DNA of 21,893 nt from Bacteroidota bacterium (GCA_023433685.1 JAEYUD010000039.1:1-21893), one strand, 5' to 3'; numbered from the stretch's first letter, positions 6,244 to 16,200 are shown. Made by a program: numbers and translations. Notes: generated from the sequence alone by a model not told the origin.

Positions 6244-6936
6244 ATGAAAATATCAAAACGCTACAAAGCGGTACTTGCAAAAGTTGACACAAATAAAGAG
6301 TACACGGTAGCCCAGGCTATCGAAGTACTTAAATCAGTTTCAAATGTTAAGTTCACAGAATCCCTCGAGTGCGCGCTCAGACTTGGCGTTGACCCCAGGC
6401 ATGCCGACCAGATGGTTAGAGGTACTGTATCACTTCCCCACGGAACAGGCAAGAGCGTAAAAGTTCTCGTTGTTACCCAGGGTGCCAAAATACAGGAAGC
6501 TCTGGATGCCGGTGCTGAATATGCCGGGTTCCAGGAATATCTCTCCGAGATTGAAAAAGGAAATGTACCCGACGTTGATGTAATTATTGCCACACCCGAC
6601 ATAATGGGTCAGCTCGGTAAATTCGGTAAGATACTCGGTCCTAAAGGCCTCATGCCCAACCCAAAAAGCGGAACCGTTACACCGGATGTATCGAAAGCCG
6701 TTAAAGAGGTTAAGGCTGGCAAGATCGACTTCAGAGTTAACAAACAGGGTATCATTCATGCCGCGGTTGGTAAGCTTAATTTTACCACTGAACAGCTTGA
6801 AGAGAATGCCAAGGCCCTCATCGGTCAGGTTAACAAACTGAAACCGGCTACCGCCAAGGGTACATACATGAAAACTGTTTACCTCTCTTCTACAATGGGC
6901 CCCGGCCTTAAGATTGTAAAAGACGAACTTAATTAA
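6244..6936 (+). CDS. rplA: 50S ribosomal protein L1
   Basis: 230-residue protein of the mobile L1 stalk that assists release of deacylated tRNA from the E site. It has the conserved N-terminal segment KRYKAVLAKVDTNKEYTVAQA and the rRNA-binding signature in FGKILGPKGLMPNPKSGTV (about 129-147), followed by the closing domain I sequences (GTYMKTVYLSSTMGPGLKI). A strong ribosome site GGGAGG (6231-6236) lies 7 bases before ATG 6244. In well-studied bacteria L1 represses its own L11-L1 mRNA; no obvious copy of that site was identified here. A 69-base gap separates it from rplJ. Confidence 0.98.
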   Translation: MKISKRYKAVLAKVDTNKEYTVAQAIEVLKSVSNVKFTESLECALRLGVDPRHADQMVRGTVSLPHGTGKSVKVLVVTQGAKIQEALDAGAEYAGFQEYLSEIEKGNVPDVDVIIATPDIMGQLGKFGKILGPKGLMPNPKSGTVTPDVSKAVKEVKAGKIDFRVNKQGIIHAAVGKLNFTTEQLEENAKALIGQVNKLKPATAKGTYMKTVYLSSTMGPGLKIVKDELN

Positions 6937-7005
6937 CGATATTACGCACAACAAACAAAACTGCTTCTATACCGACAGGTATTAACGAACTGATTCGGGA
7001 GTTAA

Positions 7006-7527
7006 ATGAACAGAGAACAAAAAGGTGAAGTCATTGCGGAGATCGTCGAGCTTCTAAACGATTCTACCGCTATATATCTTACTGACTACACCGGAGTTAA
7101 CGTGGCTCAGATTTCCAAACTCAGAAATGAGTTCAGGAAAGAAGGCGTTGTTTACAAGGTTATCAAAAACACCTTGTTTAAACGTGCCCTTGCTGAATCA
7201 GGCAAATATCCCAAACTCGCTGAGAATCTGGTGGGAATGACAGGTTTCGCTTTTACATTCGAAAACCCTGTTGCACCGGCTAAGATCATCAAGAAATTCA
7301 ATGATGATACTCAGAAATTTGGCTTAAAGGCTTGTTACATTGAGACACAGTACTATTCCGGCGACCAGTTGGATGTACTTGCAAAACTGCCGACCAAGGC
7401 AGAGATCATAGCAGGTATTCTTGGCAGCATAAACGCGCCTGCTTCCGGTATCGTTGGCGCACTCAATGCAGTGATGAGAGACCTCGTCAGTGTTATTGAT
7501 GAAATAGCCAAGAAAAAAGCTGCTTAA
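7006..7527 (+). CDS. rplJ: 50S ribosomal protein L10
   Basis: 173-residue base of the ribosomal stalk; its C-terminal helix binds L7/L12 dimers, and its N-terminal globular domain binds 23S rRNA beside L11. Conserved sequences are the first helix NREQKGEVIAEIVELL, the strand YLTDYTGVNVAQISKLRNEFR and KVIKNTLFKRAL. The C-terminal part, SINAPASGIVGALNAVMRDLVSVIDEIAKKK, would carry the L7/L12 sites. ATG 7006 follows CGGGAG (6996-7001). The 69-base leader (6937-7005) holds a small 5-pair hairpin, ATACC/GGTAT (6969-6982). An L10 autoregulatory leader is usual in this position, but the one here is short and not securely identified. Confidence 0.98.
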   Translation: MNREQKGEVIAEIVELLNDSTAIYLTDYTGVNVAQISKLRNEFRKEGVVYKVIKNTLFKRALAESGKYPKLAENLVGMTGFAFTFENPVAPAKIIKKFNDDTQKFGLKACYIETQYYSGDQLDVLAKLPTKAEIIAGILGSINAPASGIVGALNAVMRDLVSVIDEIAKKKAA

Positions 7528-7565
7528 TTGATTAGAACAAAAAATTTAAAAATGGAGAACTAAAA

Positions 7566-7946
7566 ATGTCAGAGAAAGTATCTCAGTTAGTAGAATTGAT
7601 CAAAGGATTAACCCTTGTTGAAGCTGCTGAATTAAAGAAAGCACTCGAAGATGAATTTGGTGTAACCGCTGCTGCTCCTGTAGTAGTTGGTGCAGTTGCC
7701 GGTGTTGCTGAAGCTGCTGCCCCTGTAGAAGAAAAAACCGAATTCGATGTTATTCTTGCTGAAGCAGGAGCCAACAAGATCGGCGTTATCAAAGTTGTTA
7801 GAGCTCATACTGGTCTCGGTCTGAAAGAAGCCAAAGATCTCGTTGAAGCAGCTCCAAAGCCGGTTAAAGAGCAGGTTTCGAAAGACGAAGCTGAAAAAGT
7901 TAAAAAAGAGCTCGAAGAAGCTGGTGCCAAGGTAGAATTAAAGTAA
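7566..7946 (+). CDS. rplL: 50S ribosomal protein L7/L12
   Basis: 126-residue acidic stalk protein present in several copies per ribosome; it recruits the translational GTPases EF-G and EF-Tu encoded further downstream. An N-terminal dimerisation helix pair (about 1-33, VSQLVELIKGLTLVEAAELKKALE) is joined by an Ala/Val-rich flexible hinge (about 34-54) to the C-terminal domain (about 57-126, EFDVILAEAGANKIGVIKVVR). The factor-binding surface GLGLKEAKDLVEAAP is intact. The GGAG ribosome site (7554-7557) lies 8 bases before ATG 7566. A strong terminator-like hairpin follows 36 bases after the stop, in keeping with L7/L12 being made in excess over RNA polymerase. Confidence 0.98.
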   Translation: MSEKVSQLVELIKGLTLVEAAELKKALEDEFGVTAAAPVVVGAVAGVAEAAAPVEEKTEFDVILAEAGANKIGVIKVVRAHTGLGLKEAKDLVEAAPKPVKEQVSKDEAEKVKKELEEAGAKVELK

Positions 7947-7981
7947 TCCATACGGTAAACTTTAATTTTCTCCCGGTTTTT

Positions 7982-8022
7982 AAGTGATAAGACGATAATG
8001 CATCGTCTTATCGCTTTTTATT
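7982..8022 (+). terminator. Terminator/attenuator between rplL and rpoB
   Basis: A 15-pair stem with one T-G wobble (7982-7996 with 8002-8016) encloses the loop AATGC and is followed by TTTTATT. It has the features of an intrinsic terminator but sits inside the rplKAJL-rpoBC cluster, so it probably acts as a partial terminator that lowers rpoBC expression relative to ribosomal proteins. Confidence 0.85.
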
Positions 8023-8023
8023 A

Positions 8024-8059
8024 TTTATGTTCAGATCAGGATAGCAAGCGTTAGATTTG
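8024..8059 (+). promoter_or_regulatory. Weak candidate promoter for rpoBC
   Basis: TAGATTTG (8052-8059) matches the Bacteroidota -7 consensus TAnnTTTG exactly. The best upstream partner is TTTATG (8024-8029), 22 bases away, which is a poor match. If real, it would restart transcription just after the hairpin, about 20 bases ahead of the rpoB start. The element could equally be chance in AT-rich DNA. Confidence 0.3.
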
Positions 8060-8084
8060 ACACAAAAACTTTGAGGTTATTCAA

Positions 8085-11000
8085 TTGAACAATAACAGAA
8101 TTACCTTCGGTAATATAAACTCTGTACTGGAAATACCGGATCTGCTGAGCGTTCAGAAAGAGTCGTTTCTGGATTTTTTACAGATGGATGTCGCGCCCTA
8201 CGAGAGAGAAAACAAAGGGCTTCAACAGGTTTTTACAAGCAATTTCCCAATTCTCGACAATCCGGACTCTCATAAGTCAAAGTATCGCCTCGACTTTGAC
8301 GAATATTATGTAGAGAAGCCAAGATATTCGATCCAGGAGTGCAGGGAAAAAGGCCTTACTTACTCAGCCACCATTAAAGCGAAGCTTTCACTCTCTTCAA
8401 AAGACCCTGACTCGGGCGAGTGGGTTAACTCCGCGCAGCAGATGGTTTACCTGGGTACACTTCCATTCATGACAGACCAGGCAACCTTTATTATTAACGG
8501 TGCCGAACGTGTGGTTGTTTCACAGCTCCACCGCTCGCCCGGCGTTGCCTTCGCTCAGACAGTTCACCCTAACGGAACCCCGCTTTATTCTGCAAGGATC
8601 ATCCCTCTGAAGGGGTCATGGGTTGAGTTTACAACAGATATCAACTACGTACTTAATGTTTATATCGATCGGAGGAAGAAATTCCCTTCGACCACACTCC
8701 TCAGAGCTCTTGGATATGAAACAGATGATGAGATTTTAGAGATATTTGAGATTTATGAGACCGTCGATCTGAATGAAGCAGATCCGGAAACACTTCTTTC
8801 ACGTAAAGTGGCCACTGAAGTGTTCGATACTCACACCGGTGAAATCTTCCTCAACAGAAACGATATTATTGATGAAGAGGCTGTAAAGATGATCAGGGAA
8901 TCAGGGGTTGAGTCGATCAACCTGATCCGCACTGATCTTAATCTTGACCAGAATCTTATTCTCAACACTCTTGAGAAAGACACCACCCACAGCAAGGATG
9001 AAGCCCTTCTCTCTATTTACAGACAGTTGAGAACAGGTGAAGCTCCCGATATCGATACTGCAGCACAACTTCTCGAAAAAACCTTCTTCAATGACAAGAG
9101 ATACGATCTTGGTGAAGTGGGCAGACACAGAATGAATGACAAGCTCAGTCTCAAGGGTATTATTCCTGATGACCTCACCGTTCTTCACATCCGCGACTTT
9201 ATCGAGATCATGAAATATATCATCAAAATGAAGGATGAAAATGCCGCTTCTGATGATATCGATCACCTTGGAAACAGAAGAGTAAGAACCGTTGGCGAGC
9301 AGCTCCAGCAGCAGTTCAACACGGGTCTCGCCAGAATGGCAAGAACAATTAAAGACAGAATGTCGATGCGTGACGCGGAAGGATTCGCTCCGGTTGAACT
9401 TGTTAATGCAAGAACCATCTCGAGCGTTATCACTTCGTTCTTTGGTACCAACCAGCTTTCACAGTTCATGGATCAGACCAATCCTCTTTCAGAGCTTACG
9501 CACAAGAGAAGGATGTCTGCCCTTGGACCAGGTGGTCTTACACGTGAGAGAGCAGGCTTCGAAGTACGTGACGTTCACTACACTCATTATGGCCGTCTCT
9601 GCCCGATCGAAACACCTGAAGGTCCGAACATCGGTCTTATTTCCTCACTCACGATATTTTCGAGAGTTAACAAATACGGCTTTCTCGAGACACCTTACCG
9701 TGTGGTAAAAGAAGGTGTTGTTACCAGTGAAGTGGTTTATCTTACCGCTGAACAGGAAGACATGTACACCATTGCACAGGCTAACGCCCCAATCGACGAG
9801 AATGGCAGATTCATCAGAGAGAGGGTAAAATGCCGTAGAAAAGGTGATTTCCCTATCGTGCATCCTCAGGAAGTTGAGTTTATGGATGTGGCGCCCGCGC
9901 AGATCGTAAGTGCCGCCGCCGCTCTTATACCATTCCTCGAGCATGATGATGCCAACCGTGCGCTCATGGGTTCGAACATGCAGCGTCAGGCAGTTCCCCT
10001 CATCAAACCGGAAGCCCCTCTCGTTGGAACCGGTCTTGAAGGAAGGGTCGCAAGAGATACACGTTCTGTAATTGTTGCCGAAGAAGATGGTGATGTTATT
10101 TTTGTTGATGCTGAAAAAATAGTTGTTGACTACAATATCGATCCCCTTTCCTTTGAAGCACTTACAGCATTTGAAGAAGTAAAAACAGTTACCTACAAGC
10201 TTATAAAGTTCTCCGGTACCAACCAGGAGACCAGCATCACTCAAAGACCAATCGTAAAGATGGGACAGAAGGTGAAGAAGGGTGATGTGCTCGCTGACGG
10301 TTTCGCTACCGATCAGGGTGAACTCGCTCTTGGCCGTAACATTCTCGTGGCATTCATGCCCTGGAGGGGTTACAACTTTGAGGATGCCATCATTCTCTCA
10401 GAGAAACTCGTTATGAATGACGTCTTCTCATCGATCCACATCGAAGAGTTCGAACTTCAGGTTCGCGAGACCAAGAGAGGTGACGAAGAACTTACACGCG
10501 AAATTCCAAACGTAAGTGAAGACACAGTTAGAAATCTTGACGAAAACGGAATCATCAGAATTGGTGCTGAAGTTAAGGAAAGTGATATACTGATCGGTAA
10601 GCTCACCCCGAAAGGGGAGTCGGACCCCACACCGGAAGAAAAACTCCTAAGAGCGATCTTCGGCGAAAAGGCCGGCGAGGTTAAAGATGCTTCACTTCGT
10701 GCAACACCGGGACTTCGCGGAACAGTTATTAAAACAAGGCTCTTCAGCCGCAGGCGTAAAGACGCCGAGTCGAAGAAACTTGAGAAAAAACTGAACGAAG
10801 AACTTGAGATCAGGATAGCAAAAGACAGGATCGCGCTTCGTGAGAGGATGATCGAGCGTCTCGCTAAAATTTGTGAAGGTAAAAAGACCATCGGTGTTAA
10901 AGACGAGCATGGTATCACAGTTATCAAATCAGGTACCGTGATAGATGCATCCGTTCTCGAGGGTGTTGAGACCATCGAAAAACTTGATGAAAAGTTCCCT

Positions 11001-11861
11001 TGGTTCGAAGATGAAAGAGCAAACGAGTTCGTTAAAGCTCTTATGAAGAATTACACCAGAAAACTCGCTGATATCGAAGAAGATTACAAACGCGAGAAAC
11101 AGAAAATTCAGATTGGGGATGAGCTTCCTCCGGGTATCATTCAGCTCGCGAAAGTTTATGTAGCGAAGAAAAGAAAGATATCAGTGGGCGATAAAATGGC
11201 GGGACGCCACGGAAACAAAGGTGTTGTTGCCAAGGTCGTACCACAGGAAGACATGCCTTTCCTCCCGGATGGCACTCAGGTTGAGATGATACTCAATCCT
11301 CTCGGTGTGCCTTCTCGTATGAACCTCGGTCAGCTCTATGAAACAGCGCTTGGCTGGGTTGGTAAAAAGCTCGGAGTTAAGTTCGCCACACCGGTCTTCG
11401 ACGGTGCCGAAGTGAAAGATGTTGACTCGTATCTTCAGAAAGCAGGTCTCCCTGCCGGCTGTAAGACCAACTTGTTTGATGGTCGTACCGGCGAAGCCTT
11501 CGATCAGAACGTTACTTGCGGTTACATCTACATGCTTAAACTGAGCCACCTTGTTGACGATAAACTCCATGCAAGGTCGATCGGACCATACTCTCTCATT
11601 ACTCAGCAGCCACTCGGCGGTAAAGCGCAGTTTGGTGGTCAGAGATTCGGAGAGATGGAAGTGTGGGCTCTTGAGGCTTACGGTGCATCGCACATCCTTC
11701 AGGAGATACTCACAGTTAAATCCGATGACGTCGCGGGCAGAACGAAAGTTTACGAGTCGATTGTTAAAGGTGAAAATATTCAGGAACCGAACGTGCCCGA
11801 AGCATTTAATGTACTCATGAAAGAACTTCAGGGTCTTGGCCTTGACGTTGAGATTGAGTAA
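8085..11861 (+). CDS. rpoB: DNA-directed RNA polymerase subunit beta
   Basis: 1258-residue catalytic beta subunit of RNA polymerase. The start codon is TTG at 8085: no ATG or GTG lies between the in-frame stop at 8058-8060 and this codon, GAGG (8073-8076) is 8 bases upstream, and the protein then begins like its relatives (ITFGNINSVLEIPDLLSVQKESF). Recognisable blocks are SQLHRSPGVAF (near 145), the rifampicin-binding region at 452-480 (FFGTNQLSQFMDQTNPLSEL, with D463, H473 and S478 equivalent to E. coli D516, H526 and S531, all wild type), GRLCPIETPEGPNIGLI, and KMAGRHGNKGVVAKVVPQ plus MNLGQLYE near the end. It is shorter than the 1342-residue E. coli protein, consistent with lacking some lineage-specific insertions. 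rpoC follows after 41 bases. Confidence 0.99.
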   Translation: MNNNRITFGNINSVLEIPDLLSVQKESFLDFLQMDVAPYERENKGLQQVFTSNFPILDNPDSHKSKYRLDFDEYYVEKPRYSIQECREKGLTYSATIKAKLSLSSKDPDSGEWVNSAQQMVYLGTLPFMTDQATFIINGAERVVVSQLHRSPGVAFAQTVHPNGTPLYSARIIPLKGSWVEFTTDINYVLNVYIDRRKKFPSTTLLRALGYETDDEILEIFEIYETVDLNEADPETLLSRKVATEVFDTHTGEIFLNRNDIIDEEAVKMIRESGVESINLIRTDLNLDQNLILNTLEKDTTHSKDEALLSIYRQLRTGEAPDIDTAAQLLEKTFFNDKRYDLGEVGRHRMNDKLSLKGIIPDDLTVLHIRDFIEIMKYIIKMKDENAASDDIDHLGNRRVRTVGEQLQQQFNTGLARMARTIKDRMSMRDAEGFAPVELVNARTISSVITSFFGTNQLSQFMDQTNPLSELTHKRRMSALGPGGLTRERAGFEVRDVHYTHYGRLCPIETPEGPNIGLISSLTIFSRVNKYGFLETPYRVVKEGVVTSEVVYLTAEQEDMYTIAQANAPIDENGRFIRERVKCRRKGDFPIVHPQEVEFMDVAPAQIVSAAAALIPFLEHDDANRALMGSNMQRQAVPLIKPEAPLVGTGLEGRVARDTRSVIVAEEDGDVIFVDAEKIVVDYNIDPLSFEALTAFEEVKTVTYKLIKFSGTNQETSITQRPIVKMGQKVKKGDVLADGFATDQGELALGRNILVAFMPWRGYNFEDAIILSEKLVMNDVFSSIHIEEFELQVRETKRGDEELTREIPNVSEDTVRNLDENGIIRIGAEVKESDILIGKLTPKGESDPTPEEKLLRAIFGEKAGEVKDASLRATPGLRGTVIKTRLFSRRRKDAESKKLEKKLNEELEIRIAKDRIALRERMIERLAKICEGKKTIGVKDEHGITVIKSGTVIDASVLEGVETIEKLDEKFPWFEDERANEFVKALMKNYTRKLADIEEDYKREKQKIQIGDELPPGIIQLAKVYVAKKRKISVGDKMAGRHGNKGVVAKVVPQEDMPFLPDGTQVEMILNPLGVPSRMNLGQLYETALGWVGKKLGVKFATPVFDGAEVKDVDSYLQKAGLPAGCKTNLFDGRTGEAFDQNVTCGYIYMLKLSHLVDDKLHARSIGPYSLITQQPLGGKAQFGGQRFGEMEVWALEAYGASHILQEILTVKSDDVAGRTKVYESIVKGENIQEPNVPEAFNVLMKELQGLGLDVEIE

Positions 11862-11902
11862 TTAAATAATTTGAAATCAGATACCCGGAAGGAGTTTTTT
11901 AT

Positions 11903-14900
11903 ATGTCATTAAGATTACCGGAAAATGTGATAAAGGATGTTAACTCCATCACTATTACATTGGCTAGCCCGGATGATATACTTGACAGATCCCATGGCGA
12001 GGTGACAAAGCCCGAGACTATCAATTACAGATCGTTCAGACCTGAAAAAGACGGGCTTTTCTGTGAAAAGATATTTGGACCTACCCGTGACTGGGAATGC
12101 TACTGCGGCAAATACAAAAGGATCAGATACAAAGGTATAATCTGCGACCGTTGCGGTGTGGAAGTTACCCAGAAGAGCGTGCGCCGTGAAAGAATGGGAC
12201 ACATCGCCCTGGCGGTACCCGTTGTTCACATCTGGTTCTTTAAGTCACTGCCTTCGAAAATTGGCAACCTTTTGGGCTTCAGCTCAAAAGAACTTGAAAA
12301 AATAGTTTATTACGAGTCGTATGTGGTTATGAACCCGGGACCAACAGGTCTCAGGGTGAACGACCTTATTACTGAAGATCAGTATTCGGAGATACAGAAA
12401 TCGCTTCCTCCGGGAAATGACAAATTAGCCGATAACGACCCGAACAAATTTTACGCCAGAATTGGCGGTGAAGCCATCAGAGAACTTCTCAAAGAACTTA
12501 AGATCGAAGAGAAGTTTTATGAACTGAAGGAACAGCTGAACAAAGAGACCTCACAGCAGAAGAAGGATGACCTTCTTAAGAGGCTGAGGGTGATCGAGGC
12601 TTTCAGAACCAAGGAAGACAAACTTGAGAACAAACCCGAGTGGATGGTTCTTAATTACATACCTGTTATTCCGCCTGAACTTCGTCCTCTCGTTCCGCTT
12701 GAGGGTGGAAGATTCGCCACTTCAGATCTTAACGATCTCTACAGAAGGGTGATCATCCGCAATAACCGTCTGAAAAGGCTCATCGACATCAAAGCCCCTG
12801 AAGTTATCCTCAGAAATGAGAAAAGAATGCTCCAGGAAGCAGTTGATGCACTTTTTGACAACTCAAGACGCGGTTCCGCGGTCAGAAGCGATAACAACAG
12901 ACCTCTGAAATCACTCAGCGACATGCTGAAGGGTAAACAGGGACGTTTCCGCCAGAACCTTCTCGGAAAACGTGTTGACTACTCAGGCCGTTCAGTTATT
13001 GTTGTTGGTCCCGAGCTGAAACTTCATCAGTGCGGTCTTCCAAAAGACATGGCTTACGAACTTTTTAAACCTCTCATCATCAGAAAACTGATAGAGAGAG
13101 GTCACAATAAAACCGTTAAAAGCGCCAAGAAGGTGGTTGAGAGGAAAGACCCCATTATTTGGGAGATCCTCGAAAAGATCATCGACGGGCACCCAGTGCT
13201 TCTCAACCGTGCGCCCACACTTCACAGGCTTGGTATCCAGGCTTTCCAGCCCAGACTGATCGATGAGAAGGCTATCAGACTTCACCCGATGGTTTGTACG
13301 GCGTTCAACGCCGACTTTGACGGTGATCAGATGGCGGTACACGTTCCACTTTCTGATGAAGCCAAACTTGAAGCACAGCTTTTGATGCTCTCGAGCCATA
13401 ACATCCTTTCGCCTCAGAACGGAAGTCCTATCGTCGTTCCGACACAGGATATCGTTCTTGGTGTTTACTATCTTACAAAGAAAAGAGATGGTGACGTTGG
13501 CGAAGGCATGCTTTTCTCATGCGCTGAAGAAGTTGTGATCGCTTACAACAACAAGGTTGTTGGCCTTCACGCCAAGATCAAGGTAAGGATCGACGGAAAG
13601 ATGATCGAGACCACAGTTGGTCGCGTTATCTTCAACAAGATCGTTCCAAAAGAGATGGGCTTCTACAACCAGCTTCTGGTTAAGAAATCGTTTGGCGCGT
13701 TCGTTAACCTGATGTTTATGAGACTTGGCAACAAAGTTACTGCCAAGTTCCTTGACGATCTGAAAGATCTCGGATTCTCATTCGCGATGCAGGGTGGTCT
13801 TTCAATTTCGTTCAGTGACCTCGTGGTTCCTGCCGAAAAAGAGTCGATCATCAACGAAGCGAACAAGAAGGTTGAACAGGTGCTCAACGAGCATGAAAAC
13901 GGTTTTATCACCGATACTGAAAGATACAACAAGATCATCGATATCTGGACACACGCCACAAACGACGTGGGCAAGGTTCTCATGGAGAAACTCAGAGAAT
14001 CGAACCAGGGTTTCAACCCGATCCACATGATGGTTGACTCGGGCGCGAGAGGTTCATCCGAACAGGTACGCCAGCTCGCCGGTATGCGTGGTCTCATGAT
14101 GAAACCGCAGAAATCACTCACCGGTCAGGCGGGTGAAATTATCGAAAACCCGATCATCGCGAACTTCAAAGAGGGGCTTTCCGTACTCGAGTACTTTATC
14201 TCGACCCACGGTGCCCGTAAGGGTCTTGCAGATACCGCTCTTAAAACAGCGGACGCGGGATACCTTACAAGAAGGCTCGTTGACGTAGCTCAAGACGTTA
14301 TCATTACTCAGATCGACTGTGGTACCATCCTTGGTATCGAGATCTCGGCTCTTAAAGAAGCCGGTGAAGAGCGTGAACCGCTCACAGAAAGAATTGTTGG
14401 ACGTGTTGCCCAGGGCGACATCTACGATCCAAGAACAGATGAACTGATCTGCGAAAACGGTATGATGATCACTGAAGAGGTTGCCGCCGTTATTGAAGAT
14501 GCCGGTCTTGACTCGGTTTACATCAGAACCGTGTTGACTTGCGAAGCCAAGCATGGTGTGTGCGCCAATTGCTACGGCAGAAACCTGACCAACGGCAAGC
14601 TCGTTGAGATAGGTGAAGCCGTGGGTGTTATAGCCGCGCAGTCGATTGGTGAACCGGGTACACAGCTTACACTCCGTACGTTCCACCTTGGTGGTACATC
14701 GGCGCGTATCGCCACCCAGTCACAGGTTGATACACCGGTTGAAGGTATAGTAAGATACAACAGAATTTCATTTGTTGAAAAAGATTCAATTTTCGGAAAA
14801 GTTAAAGTGGTCACCGGAAGACGCGGAGTGGTTGAAATAGTTGACAACAACGAAATCCTCCTCAGAAAGTTCGATGTTCCATACGGTGCTGAACTGCTGG

Positions 14901-16147
14901 TTGATGAAGGCCAGAAAGTAAGGAAGAAACAACCACTTTACTACCATGATCCATATAATGCTCTTATTCTTTCGGATATCACCGGAACAGTGAAGTTTGT
15001 TGATCTTATCGACAAATTCACATACGAGCAGATCACTGACGATCAGACAGGTCACGTGCAGAAAGTTGTTATCGAGCCTAAAGACAAAACCCTCTCACCA
15101 TCCATCGTTATCGAAAACGAGTTGGGTGAAAAGAGATCGTTCAACATCCCCGCGAAAGCCTTCCTCTCTGTTGAAGAAGGTCAGGAGATTCAGGCCGGTA
15201 CAATTCTGGCGAAGATCGCCAAACAGGCATCAAAAACCCGTGACATCACCGGTGGTCTCCCAAGGGTTACCGAGCTTTTCGAAGCGAGAAACCCGCAGGA
15301 TCCTGCAATTATTGCCGATATCGAAGGTATCGTTACTTTTGGTGGCAAGAAAAAGGGAAGCCGCGAGATCATCGTTACAGCGATCGACGGATCAGACGAG
15401 AAGAAATATTCAGTTCCTGTATCAAAGCACACGCTTGTTCAGGAAGGTGATGAAATACCCGCCGGTGAGAAGATCATCGACGGACCTGTGGATCCACACG
15501 ACATCCTCAAGATCAAAGGTACAAACGCGGTACAAGAGTACCTCGTGAACGAGATCCAGGAAGTTTATCGCCTCCAGGGTGTAAAGATCAACGACAAGCA
15601 CATCGAAGTGATAGTTCGCCAGATGCTGCAGAAGATCAAGGTTGTACAACCGGGAGATACCAGATTCCTCGAAGAGGATATCGTGGATAAAGCAGAGTTC
15701 ATGGAAGAGAATGAGAGAATGATCGAGTCGGTTATCGTTTCCGACGCCGGTGGCTCGATTCTTAAACCGGGACAGCTCGTTTCAAGGAAAAAACTTGCAG
15801 AGCTGAACCTCGAACTTAAAAAGAGAAGTAAAGCGGAGATCCAGTACCGCGACGCGGAGCAGGCGACTTTCGATCACATGTTGCTCGGAATCACCAGAGC
15901 CGCCCTCGAAACTGAGAGCTTCATTTCAGCAGCTTCGTTCCAGGAAACCACCAAGGTACTCGCGAATGCTGCCGTACAGGCAAAAAGAGACACACTTAGA
16001 GGACTGAAAGAAAACGTCGTCATGGGTCGTCTTATACCGGCCGGAACGGGACTTAGAAAATACCGTGCCCTCGTTGTTAAAGATGAGGATGAACTGGCCA
16101 TGGAGGAATCGACACAGGTCGAGACCGAATCCACCACAACTGCCTGA
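11903..16147 (+). CDS. rpoC: DNA-directed RNA polymerase subunit beta'
   Basis: 1414-residue catalytic beta' subunit. The N-terminal zinc site has C66, C68, C81 and C84 (WECYCGK and CDRCG). The active-site magnesium motif NADFDGDQ lies at 469-476 with D471, D473 and D475. The second zinc site has C806 (IDCGTILG), C880, C887 and C890 (CEAKHGVCANC). The trigger-loop region is GARGSSEQVRQLAGMRGLM, and the C-terminal helices include FQETTKVLANAAV and KENVVMGRLIPAGTG. The region between the second zinc site and the C-terminus carries a repeat-type insertion (about 970-1150), as commonly found in beta' of many phyla. ATG 11903 follows AAGGAG (11889-11894) with ideal spacing. A terminator begins 13 bases after the stop. 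Confidence 0.99.
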   Translation: MSLRLPENVIKDVNSITITLASPDDILDRSHGEVTKPETINYRSFRPEKDGLFCEKIFGPTRDWECYCGKYKRIRYKGIICDRCGVEVTQKSVRRERMGHIALAVPVVHIWFFKSLPSKIGNLLGFSSKELEKIVYYESYVVMNPGPTGLRVNDLITEDQYSEIQKSLPPGNDKLADNDPNKFYARIGGEAIRELLKELKIEEKFYELKEQLNKETSQQKKDDLLKRLRVIEAFRTKEDKLENKPEWMVLNYIPVIPPELRPLVPLEGGRFATSDLNDLYRRVIIRNNRLKRLIDIKAPEVILRNEKRMLQEAVDALFDNSRRGSAVRSDNNRPLKSLSDMLKGKQGRFRQNLLGKRVDYSGRSVIVVGPELKLHQCGLPKDMAYELFKPLIIRKLIERGHNKTVKSAKKVVERKDPIIWEILEKIIDGHPVLLNRAPTLHRLGIQAFQPRLIDEKAIRLHPMVCTAFNADFDGDQMAVHVPLSDEAKLEAQLLMLSSHNILSPQNGSPIVVPTQDIVLGVYYLTKKRDGDVGEGMLFSCAEEVVIAYNNKVVGLHAKIKVRIDGKMIETTVGRVIFNKIVPKEMGFYNQLLVKKSFGAFVNLMFMRLGNKVTAKFLDDLKDLGFSFAMQGGLSISFSDLVVPAEKESIINEANKKVEQVLNEHENGFITDTERYNKIIDIWTHATNDVGKVLMEKLRESNQGFNPIHMMVDSGARGSSEQVRQLAGMRGLMMKPQKSLTGQAGEIIENPIIANFKEGLSVLEYFISTHGARKGLADTALKTADAGYLTRRLVDVAQDVIITQIDCGTILGIEISALKEAGEEREPLTERIVGRVAQGDIYDPRTDELICENGMMITEEVAAVIEDAGLDSVYIRTVLTCEAKHGVCANCYGRNLTNGKLVEIGEAVGVIAAQSIGEPGTQLTLRTFHLGGTSARIATQSQVDTPVEGIVRYNRISFVEKDSIFGKVKVVTGRRGVVEIVDNNEILLRKFDVPYGAELLVDEGQKVRKKQPLYYHDPYNALILSDITGTVKFVDLIDKFTYEQITDDQTGHVQKVVIEPKDKTLSPSIVIENELGEKRSFNIPAKAFLSVEEGQEIQAGTILAKIAKQASKTRDITGGLPRVTELFEARNPQDPAIIADIEGIVTFGGKKKGSREIIVTAIDGSDEKKYSVPVSKHTLVQEGDEIPAGEKIIDGPVDPHDILKIKGTNAVQEYLVNEIQEVYRLQGVKINDKHIEVIVRQMLQKIKVVQPGDTRFLEEDIVDKAEFMEENERMIESVIVSDAGGSILKPGQLVSRKKLAELNLELKKRSKAEIQYRDAEQATFDHMLLGITRAALETESFISAASFQETTKVLANAAVQAKRDTLRGLKENVVMGRLIPAGTGLRKYRALVVKDEDELAMEESTQVETESTTTA

Positions 16148-16159
16148 CATTTTATTAAA

Positions 16160-16196
16160 GGGTCCCCGGAATGGATCGGGGACTCCCTCCTTTTTT
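16160..16196 (+). terminator. Intrinsic terminator after rpoC
   Basis: A 10-pair stem (16160-16169 with 16176-16185, two G-T pairs) with loop AATGGA is followed, after CCTCC, by six Ts (16191-16196). The short distance from the rpoC stop and the T run support termination of the rpoBC transcript. Confidence 0.75.
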
Positions 16197-16200
16197 ATGC

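Noticed and set aside
6937..7005. L10 autoregulatory leader
   Set aside because: Position is right, but only a 5-pair hairpin (6969-6982) is visible and no kink-turn could be recognised by eye.
9438..9530. Rifampicin-resistance changes in RpoB
   Set aside because: Differences from E. coli (Thr, Asn, Leu, Met substitutions) look like normal phylum variation; D463, H473 and S478 are wild type.
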